62,157 nt of DNA, taken from positions 1-62,157 of the forward strand of contig DKTR01000104.1 in assembly GCA_002473385.1 (NCBI GenBank), given 5' to 3'. The notes below the pieces were generated by a model. It did no database searches. It was not told where the DNA came from and saw only the letters and a list, made by a program, of their open reading frames with translations. Below are positions 1-8,203 of this stretch, piece by piece. Numbering within the stretch: the stretch's first letter is position 1; each line of letters begins with the position of its first letter. The DNA is from Lachnospiraceae bacterium UBA7225. Lineage in GTDB: Bacteria; Bacillota; Clostridia; Lachnospirales; Lachnospiraceae. The position numbers and the translations under genes were made by a program.

Positions 1-70
1 ACAAGATTTTTTACGCCCTCGGATTAAACACAGCAGCAATTCCATACCGGACTTTCTTACAACACTTTAC

Positions 71-871
71 TTAGCAGCGGCTTCCATTGCCGGAGCATCC
101 GTGCTTCTCTTCTTTGCAGTGATGCTCCCCGCAGGAATGCTCATGTCCATTCTCATATCCGTGATGACTGCAGCGCACATCGGGATTGTAGGCGAGACTG
201 CCAGCCAGATAAGCGTTCACCGCGTCATCCGCACTGCCGGATACACCGCCGAAGAGACGAATACCCGCTTCTGCCAGCGCTGCCTGCGCTCCGCCGCCAA
301 TACCGCCGCAGATCAGCATATCCACTTTTGCATCCATCAAAAATCCTGCCAGTGCACCGTGCCCCTGCCCATTAGTGTCTGCCACCTGTTCCTTTACAAT
401 TTTCCCGTCCTCAATGTCGTAGAGCTTAAACTGCTCTGTGTGTCCAAAATGCTGAAAAACTTTTCCATCTTCATATGTAACTGCGATTCTCATTATTCTT
501 TCCCCTTTCTCTGATACTGCCGTCTGTGCGGCAAGTCCTTCTGCTCTTTTGCAATGCTTCTGACAAAAATACGCGGCAGAGCCATCGCAGAGCCGGTAAT
601 GCCCGCCTCCGATCAGCAGCATTTTCCCATTTACAATGCTGTCGGCAAGCTTTTCTCTGGCGGATTCATAAATCTCCGTCACTGTGGTGCGGGAGATACC
701 CATCTGCGCAGCGCACTGCCCATGTGTAAATTTTTCCAGATCCACCAGGCGGATGACTTCATACTCATCCACCGTCAGGATCACTTTTTCGTTGCAGCCG
801 AAGCCGCCCGGCATAAAACTGTCGTAAGCCGGTTCTGAACAGATTCTCCTGCATTTACTAGGTCTTGCCAT
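71..871 (-). CDS. DUF134 / NifX-like fusion protein with His/Cys-rich tail
   Basis: Two domains are visible in 266 residues. Residues 1-95 are a DUF134-type region (starts MARPSKCRRI, with an HTH-like stretch around GISRTTVTEIYESAREKL). Residues from about 127 are a NifB/NifX-type iron-molybdenum cofactor-binding domain (MRIAVTYEDGKVFQHFGHTE, then ICGGIGGGAQAALAEAGI). The last 33 residues hold 7 His and 5 Cys and probably bind metal. In this family such proteins are usually annotated as metal-cluster-binding and are found in many anaerobes without nitrogenase, so a nitrogen fixation role should not be assumed. ATG at 871 is preceded by GGAGTGAGGAT. No nif genes are nearby; the gene is transcribed alone and away from the PTS locus by 224 bp. 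Confidence 0.85.
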   Translation of the reverse strand: MARPSKCRRICSEPAYDSFMPGGFGCNEKVILTVDEYEVIRLVDLEKFTHGQCAAQMGISRTTVTEIYESAREKLADSIVNGKMLLIGGGHYRLCDGSAAYFCQKHCKRAEGLAAQTAVSEKGERIMRIAVTYEDGKVFQHFGHTEQFKLYDIEDGKIVKEQVADTNGQGHGALAGFLMDAKVDMLICGGIGGGAQAALAEAGIRLFGGVSGSADDAVNAYLAGSLAYNPDVRCSHHGYENGHEHSCGEHHCKEEKHGCSGNGSRC

Positions 872-1094
872 ATCCTCACTCCGCTTATGTTTCCGTCATA
901 TGTCGAAAACATTGTAGCATATTCCCGCATAAGATGCAAGACCTGATTGCTGCCAATCTGATAATTTCCATAAAAAACAGCATAATGCCCGCCGGATTCC
1001 GTGCGGCAGATACCTTTTCTGCATCTGCGCACACGCCCGGCAGGCATCATAATCGGGGGCTTTTGACCCCAACATCATTTCAACTGAAGTAAAA

Positions 1095-2696
1095 TTAATT
1101 TTCCAGAACCAGCTTTCTCACATAATCTATGGATCCCGCTGACATGCTGAACTCATCCAGCCCCATTTCCAGAAGTACCGGAACAGCCTGCGGATTTCCT
1201 GCCATCTCACCGCACATACCGACCTTGATACCCGCGCGGTGCCCTGCATCAATAACGTGCCGGATCGCACGCAGTACTGCCGGATTCATAAAGTCATAGC
1301 GGCTGGCAACCTTTTTATTTCCGCGGTCTACTGCCAGAAGATACTGCGTAAGATCGTTCGTTCCGATGCTGAAAAAATCCACTTCTTTTGCAAATTCCTC
1401 TGCCATCAGCACACTTGCCGGAGTTTCAATCATCATACCCACTTCAATCTCTTCATCAAAAACCGTTCCTTCCGCGCGCAGCTCCGCCTTGCAGCCTTCC
1501 AGCACAACCTTTGCTTCCCGCAGCTCATCAAGAGAAATAATCATCGGGAACATAATACGCACCTTTCCGAAAGCGCTCGCCCGCAGAATTGCCCGGAGCT
1601 GCTCTTTAAACATGCTCTTCATTTCCAGGCAGATACGTATGGCCCGCCAGCCAAGGAAGGGATTTTCCTCCTTCTCAAAACTGAAATACGGAAGCTCTTT
1701 ATCCCCGCCGATATCCAGCGTGCGGATGGTAAGTTCCTGCGGCACCAGCTTTGCTGCCTCACGATAAACCAGAAACTGCTCCTCCTCCGTCGGGAAATGC
1801 GTATTTTCCATATATAAAAACTCACTGCGGAACAGTCCGACTCCGTCAATCCCGCGCTGGATGGCACCCCGCACATCATTCACATTTCCTGCATTTGCGC
1901 AGAGATAAATCCGCTTTCCGGTCTTTGTGCGCGGCTCCTGGCTGCGCAGCTTCTCCAGTTCCTGGCGCTCCTTTTCGTATGCCGCCTTCCGCGCAGCGTA
2001 ATCCTGCATTGCTGCCTCGTCCGGTTCCAGCACGATTGTGCCTTTTTCCGCATCCATACAGACCATCATACCGTCCTGCACTTTTTCGAGGATTCCTTTC
2101 ACTCCGACCAGCGTCGGAATATCCATGCTCTTCGCCATGATGGACACATGGCTGGTGATGCCGCCCTCTTCCGTCAGAATGCCTTTTACGTACGCTGCTT
2201 TCATCTTCACCGTGTCGGAGGGGTACAGATCGCGCGCCACCACGATTGCTTCCCGCTCCATGCTTCCAAAATCCGGAAGACGGACACCCTTCAGGAATGC
2301 CATAAAGCGCTTTCCCACATCACGCACATCCGCCGCGCGCTCCTTCATGTAGGAATCCTCCATCGCGTCAAAAATTGCCGCGATCTCCTTAATAGCCTCG
2401 TCAAGTGCCTGCTGTACATTTTTTTTCTCTTCCCGGATTTTTGTAAGGACGCTCTCTCCCAGCATAAAATCCCCGGCAATTTCCTGGTGCGCCGCAAACA
2501 CCTCATTCTTCTCTGCCAGCTTCGCCAGATCTTCCACAACGCTTTTTTTGGCATTCTCAAATTTTTCCGTCTCCGAAGCCACTTTTTCCTGGGAGACAGC
2601 TCCCGTCTCCGGCGTCAGATCCGGTTCCCGATAGCAGTACACAGGGGCAATAACAATGCCCCGTGATGCTGTTTTCTCTACCCGAATATCTTCCAT
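1095..2696 (-). CDS. ptsI: Phosphoenolpyruvate-protein phosphotransferase (PTS enzyme I)
   Basis: Cytoplasmic enzyme I, which takes phosphate from phosphoenolpyruvate and passes it to HPr His15. The phosphorylated histidine lies in GGITSHVSIMAKS (about residue 183). The C-terminal PEP-binding barrel shows GLFRSEFLYM, GMMIETPASV, FFSIGTNDLTQYLLAVDR and GMCGEMAGNP, so all catalytic regions are present. The start at 2696 (MEDIRVEK) is chosen because GGGAG lies 9-13 nt upstream; an upstream in-frame ATG at 2723 would overlap ptsH and lacks a clear site. It follows ptsH by 4 bp and is the last gene of the operon. About 533 residues is slightly short for the family (about 570) but no domain is missing. 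Confidence 0.97.
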   Translation of the reverse strand: MEDIRVEKTASRGIVIAPVYCYREPDLTPETGAVSQEKVASETEKFENAKKSVVEDLAKLAEKNEVFAAHQEIAGDFMLGESVLTKIREEKKNVQQALDEAIKEIAAIFDAMEDSYMKERAADVRDVGKRFMAFLKGVRLPDFGSMEREAIVVARDLYPSDTVKMKAAYVKGILTEEGGITSHVSIMAKSMDIPTLVGVKGILEKVQDGMMVCMDAEKGTIVLEPDEAAMQDYAARKAAYEKERQELEKLRSQEPRTKTGKRIYLCANAGNVNDVRGAIQRGIDGVGLFRSEFLYMENTHFPTEEEQFLVYREAAKLVPQELTIRTLDIGGDKELPYFSFEKEENPFLGWRAIRICLEMKSMFKEQLRAILRASAFGKVRIMFPMIISLDELREAKVVLEGCKAELRAEGTVFDEEIEVGMMIETPASVLMAEEFAKEVDFFSIGTNDLTQYLLAVDRGNKKVASRYDFMNPAVLRAIRHVIDAGHRAGIKVGMCGEMAGNPQAVPVLLEMGLDEFSMSAGSIDYVRKLVLEN

Positions 2697-2700
2697 AATA

Positions 2701-2964
2701 TTATTCTCCCAATCCACTTTCAATTAACCGGGCAAGTGTCTCCAGGTCTTCGTTCTCCGTCTCTCCGTCGCAGATCAGTTCAATTTCTGTTCCGCATCTG
2801 ATCGCTGCCGCCATAATATTTAAAATACTCTTCACCTGTACCTGCTTCTCATCCACCTGGATAATTACATTTGATTTACATTTGCCCGCTGCCTGTGCCA
2901 GGATACTTGCCGGTCTTGCGTGAAGCCCGGACGCATTTACTACTGTAAGCTTTCTGGATACCAT
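2701..2964 (-). CDS. ptsH: HPr phosphocarrier protein
   Basis: 87-residue HPr. His15 in SGLHARPAS is the site phosphorylated by enzyme I, and Ser46 in VKSILNIMAAA is the regulatory site used by HPr kinase in Firmicutes. Both landmarks are intact, so the protein should carry phosphate to the IIA encoded upstream in the same operon and could also act in catabolite control. It lies 37 bp after the dehydrogenase gene and 4 bp before ptsI. Having HPr and EI inside a substrate-specific PTS operon suggests that this locus is a main, perhaps only, PTS of the genome; that is inference. Confidence 0.97.
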   Translation of the reverse strand: MVSRKLTVVNASGLHARPASILAQAAGKCKSNVIIQVDEKQVQVKSILNIMAAAIRCGTEIELICDGETENEDLETLARLIESGLGE

Positions 2965-3001
2965 ATCATTTTTCTCCCAATCTCTCTGTTATTTTCTCTG
3001 A

Positions 3002-4264
3002 CTACACTTCCACATGGAAATGCTCGAATAAAATCTGCTCTGCCTCTGCGCTCCACAGCCCTCTGTTCTTTTTGCACGCCTCATCCAGCTTTGCAAACAG
3101 CGGATCTGTCTCACCGAGCTTTGCAAAATCCTCAATCGCCGTCAACGGCATATCAAACTGCGTATAAGTCAGCTTCTTTCCGCCCGGAATCTTCGGCAGG
3201 TTCATCGTTGCTTCTGCGATACTGTTAATTCCGCCCACATGTGTCACCATAACCGCCGGTTCAATTTTACCTGCTGCCAGCGTATTTGCCTCAATCAGAT
3301 CGTCGTTGTTTCCGCCCGTTGTTCCAAGAATATGGACGCTTGTATAATGTACATTGTACATATTCAGCTTTGCACTGAACTGGTTATCGGTCGGACCGGC
3401 GAAGAAATTCATGCAGCCGTCGAAAGCGAGCAGCTTATCCGCCATCTCCACCACCTGAGTGTTCGGAACATACACAAATACATCGTCATAGCCGTGCCCT
3501 TCGGTAATCTCCATCAGCCCCTTCACCGGATCTTCCATAGCGCCGGTATTTACATAATGAAGCTCTACGCCCTGCTTTGCCGCAGTTTTCTCCGGAATAA
3601 CCTCTCTTGCCCGCTCAATTCTGGCATCGCTGATATCCGTTACCACGATCCGCTTCGGCTTATTCTCAAACTGGATGCCGTAGCTGACCGCGCCAAGCCC
3701 CATCGGACCGCAGCCGCCAAGAATAAGAATGTTGCCATCCACCTTCGTGCCGGGTGCCAGATCATGATTGCGCTTGTTGGTGTGATAATTTCCATGATAG
3801 CCTCCGATAATACAGCTCATCGGTTCTCCGAGGGACGCCTCAAAGAAGCTGTCTCCATCATACGGCATCAGACATCCAAGCTCCATTACTTCGTGCGGGA
3901 TAATGCAGTAAGTGCAGGCGCCCCCAAAAAATTCGTAGGAGTAGCCCGGGGAAGCAAGGCTTCCCTTATAGTTGAGTGCCGGCTGCTGCGCAAATTTTTG
4001 TCCCAGATGGAACTGGTCCTTCCACTTTTCACCCACCTCAACGATCACACCCGCAAATTCATGTCCAATGATAACCGGATTGGTGTCGATATTCTGCGGC
4101 GCTCTCTTATGCTTCTTTCCCTGCTCCACTAATTTATAAGTAGACATGCAGATGCTGTCACTCATTACCTTTACCAGAATTTCGTCCTCTTTAATCTGCG
4201 GAAGCTCAAATTCCTCCAGTCTCAGATCTCTTGTTCCATACATTCTGACTGCTTTCGTTTTCAT
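3002..4264 (-). CDS. Zinc-dependent dehydrogenase, L-sorbose-1-phosphate reductase-like
   Basis: A 420-residue medium-chain dehydrogenase/reductase family protein. The N-terminal GroES-like part carries likely catalytic zinc ligands Cys39 (SDSICMSTYK) and His68-Glu69 (IIGHEFAG). The nucleotide-binding fold carries NILILGGCGPMGLGAVSYG and a following acidic strand end (VVTDISDARIERA). The overall layout and length recall SorE-type sorbose-1-phosphate reductases, which interconvert a ketose 1-phosphate and a hexitol phosphate. Here it sits between a PfkB kinase and HPr, so a sugar-phosphate substrate coming from the PTS is likely. It takes the place expected for mannitol-1-phosphate dehydrogenase (MtlD), which is absent from this locus. 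Galactitol- or arabitol-phosphate dehydrogenase activity cannot be excluded. GAGGAG lies upstream of the ATG. Confidence 0.8.
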   Translation of the reverse strand: MKTKAVRMYGTRDLRLEEFELPQIKEDEILVKVMSDSICMSTYKLVEQGKKHKRAPQNIDTNPVIIGHEFAGVIVEVGEKWKDQFHLGQKFAQQPALNYKGSLASPGYSYEFFGGACTYCIIPHEVMELGCLMPYDGDSFFEASLGEPMSCIIGGYHGNYHTNKRNHDLAPGTKVDGNILILGGCGPMGLGAVSYGIQFENKPKRIVVTDISDARIERAREVIPEKTAAKQGVELHYVNTGAMEDPVKGLMEITEGHGYDDVFVYVPNTQVVEMADKLLAFDGCMNFFAGPTDNQFSAKLNMYNVHYTSVHILGTTGGNNDDLIEANTLAAGKIEPAVMVTHVGGINSIAEATMNLPKIPGGKKLTYTQFDMPLTAIEDFAKLGETDPLFAKLDEACKKNRGLWSAEAEQILFEHFHVEV

Positions 4265-4282
4265 TGTCCGATTCTCCTCACC

Positions 4283-5212
4283 CTATATTTTTTCTACAAT
4301 AACCTGCCTCTTAAGCTCTTCCACCAGCTCCCTGGAAGGCGGTTTTGTTCCGATTGTCGTCACAGCTCCGGCGGAAACTGCCATGCAAAGCCTCACCGTA
4401 TCCTCCGCGCCCAGCTTTGTATTCCACGCATGGGCGAGCGCCGCTACCATCGCATCTCCGGCTCCCACAGTCGAGTGTGATTTCACAGAGAGCGCCGGAC
4501 ACTTCACCTGATAATCACCGAGCAGGAACATTGCCCCGCTCTTTCCCATGGATATCGCAATGGTTCCGATTTCCTGCTTCTTAAACGCTCCGGCAATTTC
4601 CAGAAGCTCTCCGTCAGAAGCCCGGTAATCTATTCCCGCATACTCCTCCAGCTCCACACGGTTCGGCTTGATCATGTCGGGACCTGCAGCCAGCGCTTTT
4701 TTAAACAGCTCCCCGTCCGCATCCAGCAGCACGGCAGCGCCCTTCTGATGCACCAGCCGGATGATTTTTCCGTAAACATCCTTTTCCACTCCCGCCGGAA
4801 TACTCCCTGAAAGTACAAACAGCGTATCCTCTCCCGCGTAGCTCTCCAGCTTCTGCATCAGTTCTTCCAGCTTCTCAGCGGAAATGTACGGTCCGGGCTC
4901 ATTCAGCTCTGTCAGCTCGCCATTTTCTTCAAAAACCTTGGTATTGGTCCGTGTCTCGCCATCCACCCAGACAAAATCGGTCTCAATTTCCTTTTCCTTT
5001 AAGACATTCGCGATCGTCCTGCCGTTGTTTCCTCCAAGGAATCCGGTAGCAATACTGGTACTTCCCAGCTCACGGATGGTCTTAGAAACGTTGATTCCTT
5101 TCCCGCCCGCATCATACTCCACGTGACGGATTCTGTTCAGACCGCCATGTACCAGCGTGTCGATATCCACGGTCTTGTCGATAGCGGGATTCATTGTTAC
5201 TGTAATTATCAT
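4283..5212 (-). CDS. fruK: 1-phosphofructokinase-type PfkB kinase
   Basis: A 309-residue PfkB/ribokinase-fold kinase of the 1-phosphofructokinase / tagatose-6-phosphate kinase group. The N-terminus MIITVTMNPAIDKTV, the substrate loop YDAGGKGINVSKTI and the C-terminal signature STVGAGDAMVAALAH (catalytic Asp253) are complete. It should phosphorylate a ketose monophosphate to the bisphosphate. It starts 4 bp after mtlF stops and is followed 18 bp later by the dehydrogenase gene, so the three are translationally close. Which ketose phosphate is used (fructose-1-P, tagatose-6-P or another) cannot be told from the sequence; the gene symbol is by family only. Confidence 0.88.
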   Translation of the reverse strand: MIITVTMNPAIDKTVDIDTLVHGGLNRIRHVEYDAGGKGINVSKTIRELGSTSIATGFLGGNNGRTIANVLKEKEIETDFVWVDGETRTNTKVFEENGELTELNEPGPYISAEKLEELMQKLESYAGEDTLFVLSGSIPAGVEKDVYGKIIRLVHQKGAAVLLDADGELFKKALAAGPDMIKPNRVELEEYAGIDYRASDGELLEIAGAFKKQEIGTIAISMGKSGAMFLLGDYQVKCPALSVKSHSTVGAGDAMVAALAHAWNTKLGAEDTVRLCMAVSAGAVTTIGTKPPSRELVEELKRQVIVEKI

Positions 5213-5216
5213 TGCC

Positions 5217-5660
5217 CTACTCCTTCCCGGAAAGAATTCTGTATACGTTATTCACGTCGCCGCTTACCAGCTCCTCCGTCGCCTCCGGTGCAAGCATTTT
5301 GTCTGCAATTACGCTGAGGATCTGAAGATGCTCTTCTCCGACACCCGCGATACCAATTACAATTTTCACAGTCTCACTTCCCCACTGGGTTCCCTCCGGG
5401 AATGTCATCACTGCGATACCGGACGCCTTGATCTGCTTCTTGGCAGCCTCCACGCCGTGCGGCAGTGCCAGCCCATTTCCCATAAAGGTGGAGAAGGATT
5501 TTTCTCTCTCCAGCATCGCCTCCACGTAAGGCTGGTCTACATAACCGCCATCCACCAGCATCTGTCCAACTGCGCGAATGACATTCTCCTGCGTATCCGG
5601 TTTGCAGCCTACTTTAATATTTTCCTTATAGAGAAGTTCCTTTTTCTTTTTAAAAAACAT
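5217..5660 (-). CDS. mtlF: PTS mannitol/fructose-type enzyme IIA
   Basis: 147 residues of the IIA fold of the fructose-mannitol class. The phospho-acceptor His68 is in GNGLALPHGVEAA. It receives phosphate from HPr and passes it to the IIB cysteine of MtlA. It is encoded apart from IICB, as in several Firmicute mannitol systems, and heads the second transcription unit (mtlF-fruK-dehydrogenase-ptsH-ptsI). Its own promoter and operator-like dyad are at 5715-5784. AAGGAGGAAAAGAGC precedes the ATG. Confidence 0.93.
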   Translation of the reverse strand: MFFKKKKELLYKENIKVGCKPDTQENVIRAVGQMLVDGGYVDQPYVEAMLEREKSFSTFMGNGLALPHGVEAAKKQIKASGIAVMTFPEGTQWGSETVKIVIGIAGVGEEHLQILSVIADKMLAPEATEELVSGDVNNVYRILSGKE

Positions 5661-5714
5661 GCTCTTTTCCTCCTTGATTTTTTCTTTTCCGGTGTCCCCG
5701 TTCTTTATGACTTA

Positions 5715-5743
5715 ATTATAAATTGCCAGAGGGATGATTTCAA
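5715..5743 (-). promoter_or_regulatory. Promoter of mtlF-fruK-dehydrogenase-ptsHI
   Basis: On the minus strand the -35 TTGAAA (5743-5738) is separated by exactly 17 bp from the -10 TATAAT (5720-5715). It lies about 55 bp before mtlF and 16 bp downstream of the dyad at 5760-5784. This is a good sigma-A type promoter. Confidence 0.75.
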
Positions 5744-5759
5744 TTTAAAGACAATCGGA

Positions 5760-5784
5760 TTTGGCATCATTCAATAGTGCCAAA
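5760..5784 (-). promoter_or_regulatory. Operator-like dyad TTTGGC-N13-GCCAAA (copy 2)
   Basis: A 25-bp inverted repeat with the same half sites and the same 13-bp spacing as the copy at 9724-9748. Both lie 16 bp upstream of a TTGAAA -35 element. The position, about one and a half turns upstream of -35, fits an activator site, most simply for the MtlR-type protein encoded between the two units. Confidence 0.7.
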
Positions 5785-5864
5785 ATTGGCAGACCGGCAG
5801 GCGGATTGTACGGGAATCCGGGGTCATGTACATCCCGCTTTCCGCAGCAGGCCGCTCAAGGCAG

Positions 5865-5902
5865 AAAAAGGCACCGCTCAGCATATGTCCGCTGGCGATG
5901 CC
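5865..5902 (-). terminator. Intrinsic terminator after mtlR
   Basis: On the minus strand a stem (GGCA, CGC and AGC paired with GCT, GCG and TGCC, with small internal loops) is followed by TTTTTC. It ends the mtlA-mtlR unit and separates it from the downstream promoter at 5715-5743. Confidence 0.65.
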
Positions 5903-5941
5903 GTAAATTCTTTTAACCCTGACATCATCTTTTCTATTTCT

Positions 5942-8035
5942 CTATAGTCTGGTAAGATATTTATTAAAGAATTTTTTCAGGTGCCCGGAGATCATATCCT
6001 GTATCTTCTTTTTGTCTCCGGTGAACACCGTGTCAAGAAATGTGCTGTCATCGATCAGCATACTGCTGAGATACCCAAGTATCTCACTGTTTATCTGCAG
6101 GTTTTCATCAACCGGGACCAGCATAATAAATATGACCCGTATTTCTTTAAAATATGGATCCTTAAAGCTCTGCAGGTCCTTTGTCATACAGACTGTAAAG
6201 CTCGGACGGATAACGCCCCTGGATCTTGTATGAAGCAGCGCAAAACCGAATTCCGCAAAAATCTGGGAGGAAAGCTTTTCTCTTCTGCGCAGATCCTCCT
6301 GTATCATAATTCCACGGTCACGGTAGGGAGAAAGCTTCTCGCCGATGGCAATTAAAAGCTCGTCGAAAGAAATATAATTGTCCACCTTAAAAAACTCAAA
6401 ATATTTGATAACAGCATTCACCTGGGCGGCAACCAGATTAATTTCCTCTAACTGCACGGAAAAGCTGTTTTCCTCTTTCTGCTTTTTCGGCATTCGCGCA
6501 TACTTATAAATCAGTTCACGCACCTGCTCCATGTCCCTTTCATTCAGCAGCGGATTGACAAAAATGACCGGAATCTCCTGCGGCTCTAACGGAATACTGG
6601 ATACAAAAAAATCCAGCCTGCCCGCAATATAGGGTGTGATGTCCTTTTTCCCGTAAATAGTAAATATTGCCCGTTCTCCGAACGCCTTTTCCAGCTTCGA
6701 GGACATCAGCCTGGAAATTCCGATCCCGCTGGAACAGACCACTCCGATCTGCACCTGCCGGATATCCTCTCTTTTTCCCTCCAGCCGCACCATGGCAGCC
6801 CCGAAATGCACTGCCAGAAATCCCGTCTCCGTCTCCGGCACCTCTCTGTCAAGCCAGCGCCCCAGAACCTCCGACACCTTGACGCAGCGCGCAAAAATAT
6901 CCGGGTAATCCTGCTTAACTGTATCCAGCACAGGATTTGAAATCTGCATTCCGTAACGCAGCCGCACAAAGGTGGGCTGCAGATGTGCCAGGAGCCCCTG
7001 GATGAATTCCTCATCCTGCTTCAGCAGCCAGGCGTTTTCCTCGTCAAAAGTATCGATCATCTCATTGACAAGCTGCTGCATTTCCCGGTTTTCCATCGCA
7101 ACGGTTTTCTTATCATCCCACTGGATTTTTTCATGCTTTGCACCCTTGATATGCAGGCAAATGTAGGACACCTCAATGGGCGGAATTTCAATGTTAAATT
7201 CCTTTTCCAGCTCCCCGACGATTTTTTCCGCAAGTGCATAATCCTCATCATCCGGCAATTTCCCACCCCACTGGGCATCCGTCTCAATAATCTCATTTTT
7301 CAATATGCGGTTAATGGCAATCGTCACATGAAGGACAAGCCCGACATAGGAATTTTCCGTCAGATTCATCACCCGCGCATCCTTCATTTCCATGATGCAG
7401 CCCGTCACTCTTTTCAGCGTATCGTCATTTAAAATCTGTCCGATGCTGCTCTGCCTGTACTCCCCGCCTGCGCTGTCCGTCTCCTCCGTGTTCTCATACG
7501 CCTCGCGCAGCACCTTTGTATCGATATTTTCATCAATAAAGATGCGGATCGCCTTCCGGTAGCTCTCCTCGCTTCCCTCGATGGAAACACCGCTCCCCGG
7601 TCTGCGCTCCACGTGCAGATGGTGCCCCTCCAGCCAGCCGGTGATTGCCTCCAGGTCAGTGCTGACCGTCGCCTAACTTACTTTAAATTTGCTGCTGTAA
7701 TAAAACAGCTTTTTTAAGCCTTTATCCTTCAATATTTCCAGAATCAGCCGTCTGCGGCGCTCCTCGCGGTTTCCGGCATCAAAAGAATCGCCCCTCGTCA
7801 GTGCCGCATACAGCTCTTCCTTATCGTGCGCACTTCCCTCCAGCCAGATGCCGGCACCCGTCTTTGACATAAAGGAAACGCCGGTTCCTTTCAGACTGGC
7901 GCCTATATATTCCAGCTCCCGCTGTACTGTCCGCTTGCTCACACCCACCTGCTCTGCAAGGCTCTGTACAGACATCGTCTGGTTCTTTTTCAGCATAACT
8001 GTCAAAATCTGCTTCATTCTTGGGGTAAAATCCAT
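5942..8035 (-). pseudogene. mtlR: MtlR-type PRD transcriptional activator interrupted by an in-frame TAG
   Basis: One reading frame encodes a complete BglG/MtlR-type regulator of about 697 codons, but codon 121 is TAG (7673-7675). Before it is an N-terminal HTH (QILTVMLKKNQTMSVQSLAE, QVGVSKRTVQREL). After it, in the same frame, come ATVSTDLEAITGWLEG (rest of a second helical DNA-binding part), two PRDs (conserved His in HVTIAINRIL and ICLHIKGAKH; LLAHLQPTFVRLRYG), an EIIB-like domain with a Cys (VVCSSGIGISRLMSSKL) and an EIIA-like domain with a His (FALLHTRSRGV). No frame change is needed, so a single substitution (for example GAG or CAG to TAG) explains it. Without readthrough the products would be a 120-residue HTH fragment and possibly a restart at GTG 7612, behind GGAGGGG. 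Start 8035 is preferred over the ATG at 8047 because GGAG precedes it. Confidence 0.85.
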
Positions 8036-8121
8036 TTTTTTCTCCATTTCTTTTTGTCAGTTTTTTCTTCTGCAGGCGACATCACAGACCAGTAATTTTT
8101 CATGTTGTATAAACAGCTTTG

Positions 8122-8162
8122 GGTACGCAGAGGATACCGCCATATGCAGTATCCCGCGTACC
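8122..8162 (-). other. Hairpin in the mtlR 5' leader
   Basis: GGTACGC (8122-8128) pairs with GCGTACC (8156-8162), and GGATAC with GTATCC inside, giving a nearly perfect hairpin. On the minus strand it begins almost at the expected start of transcription from the promoter at 8166-8194. There is no T-run, so it is not an obvious terminator; it may stabilise the leader. Confidence 0.6.
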
Positions 8163-8165
8163 TCT

Positions 8166-8194
8166 ATTATAACATTATCTTTTTTCTGCCGCAA
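8166..8194 (-). promoter_or_regulatory. Promoter of mtlR
   Basis: On the minus strand TTGCGG (8194-8189), a 17-bp spacer and TATAAT (8171-8166) lie just after the mtlA stop codon, so mtlR can be transcribed separately from mtlA. Confidence 0.55.
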
Positions 8195-8203
8195 TGCAGT
8201 TCT

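Noticed and set aside
5760..5784. Sigma-54 promoter in the dyad (TTGGCAC)
   Set aside because: The downstream GC element at the required spacing is missing and a clear TTGAAA-17-TATAAT promoter is adjacent.
5942..8047. Frameshift as the cause of the split mtlR
   Set aside because: Both parts are in the same frame (starts differ by a multiple of three) and only the TAG separates them.
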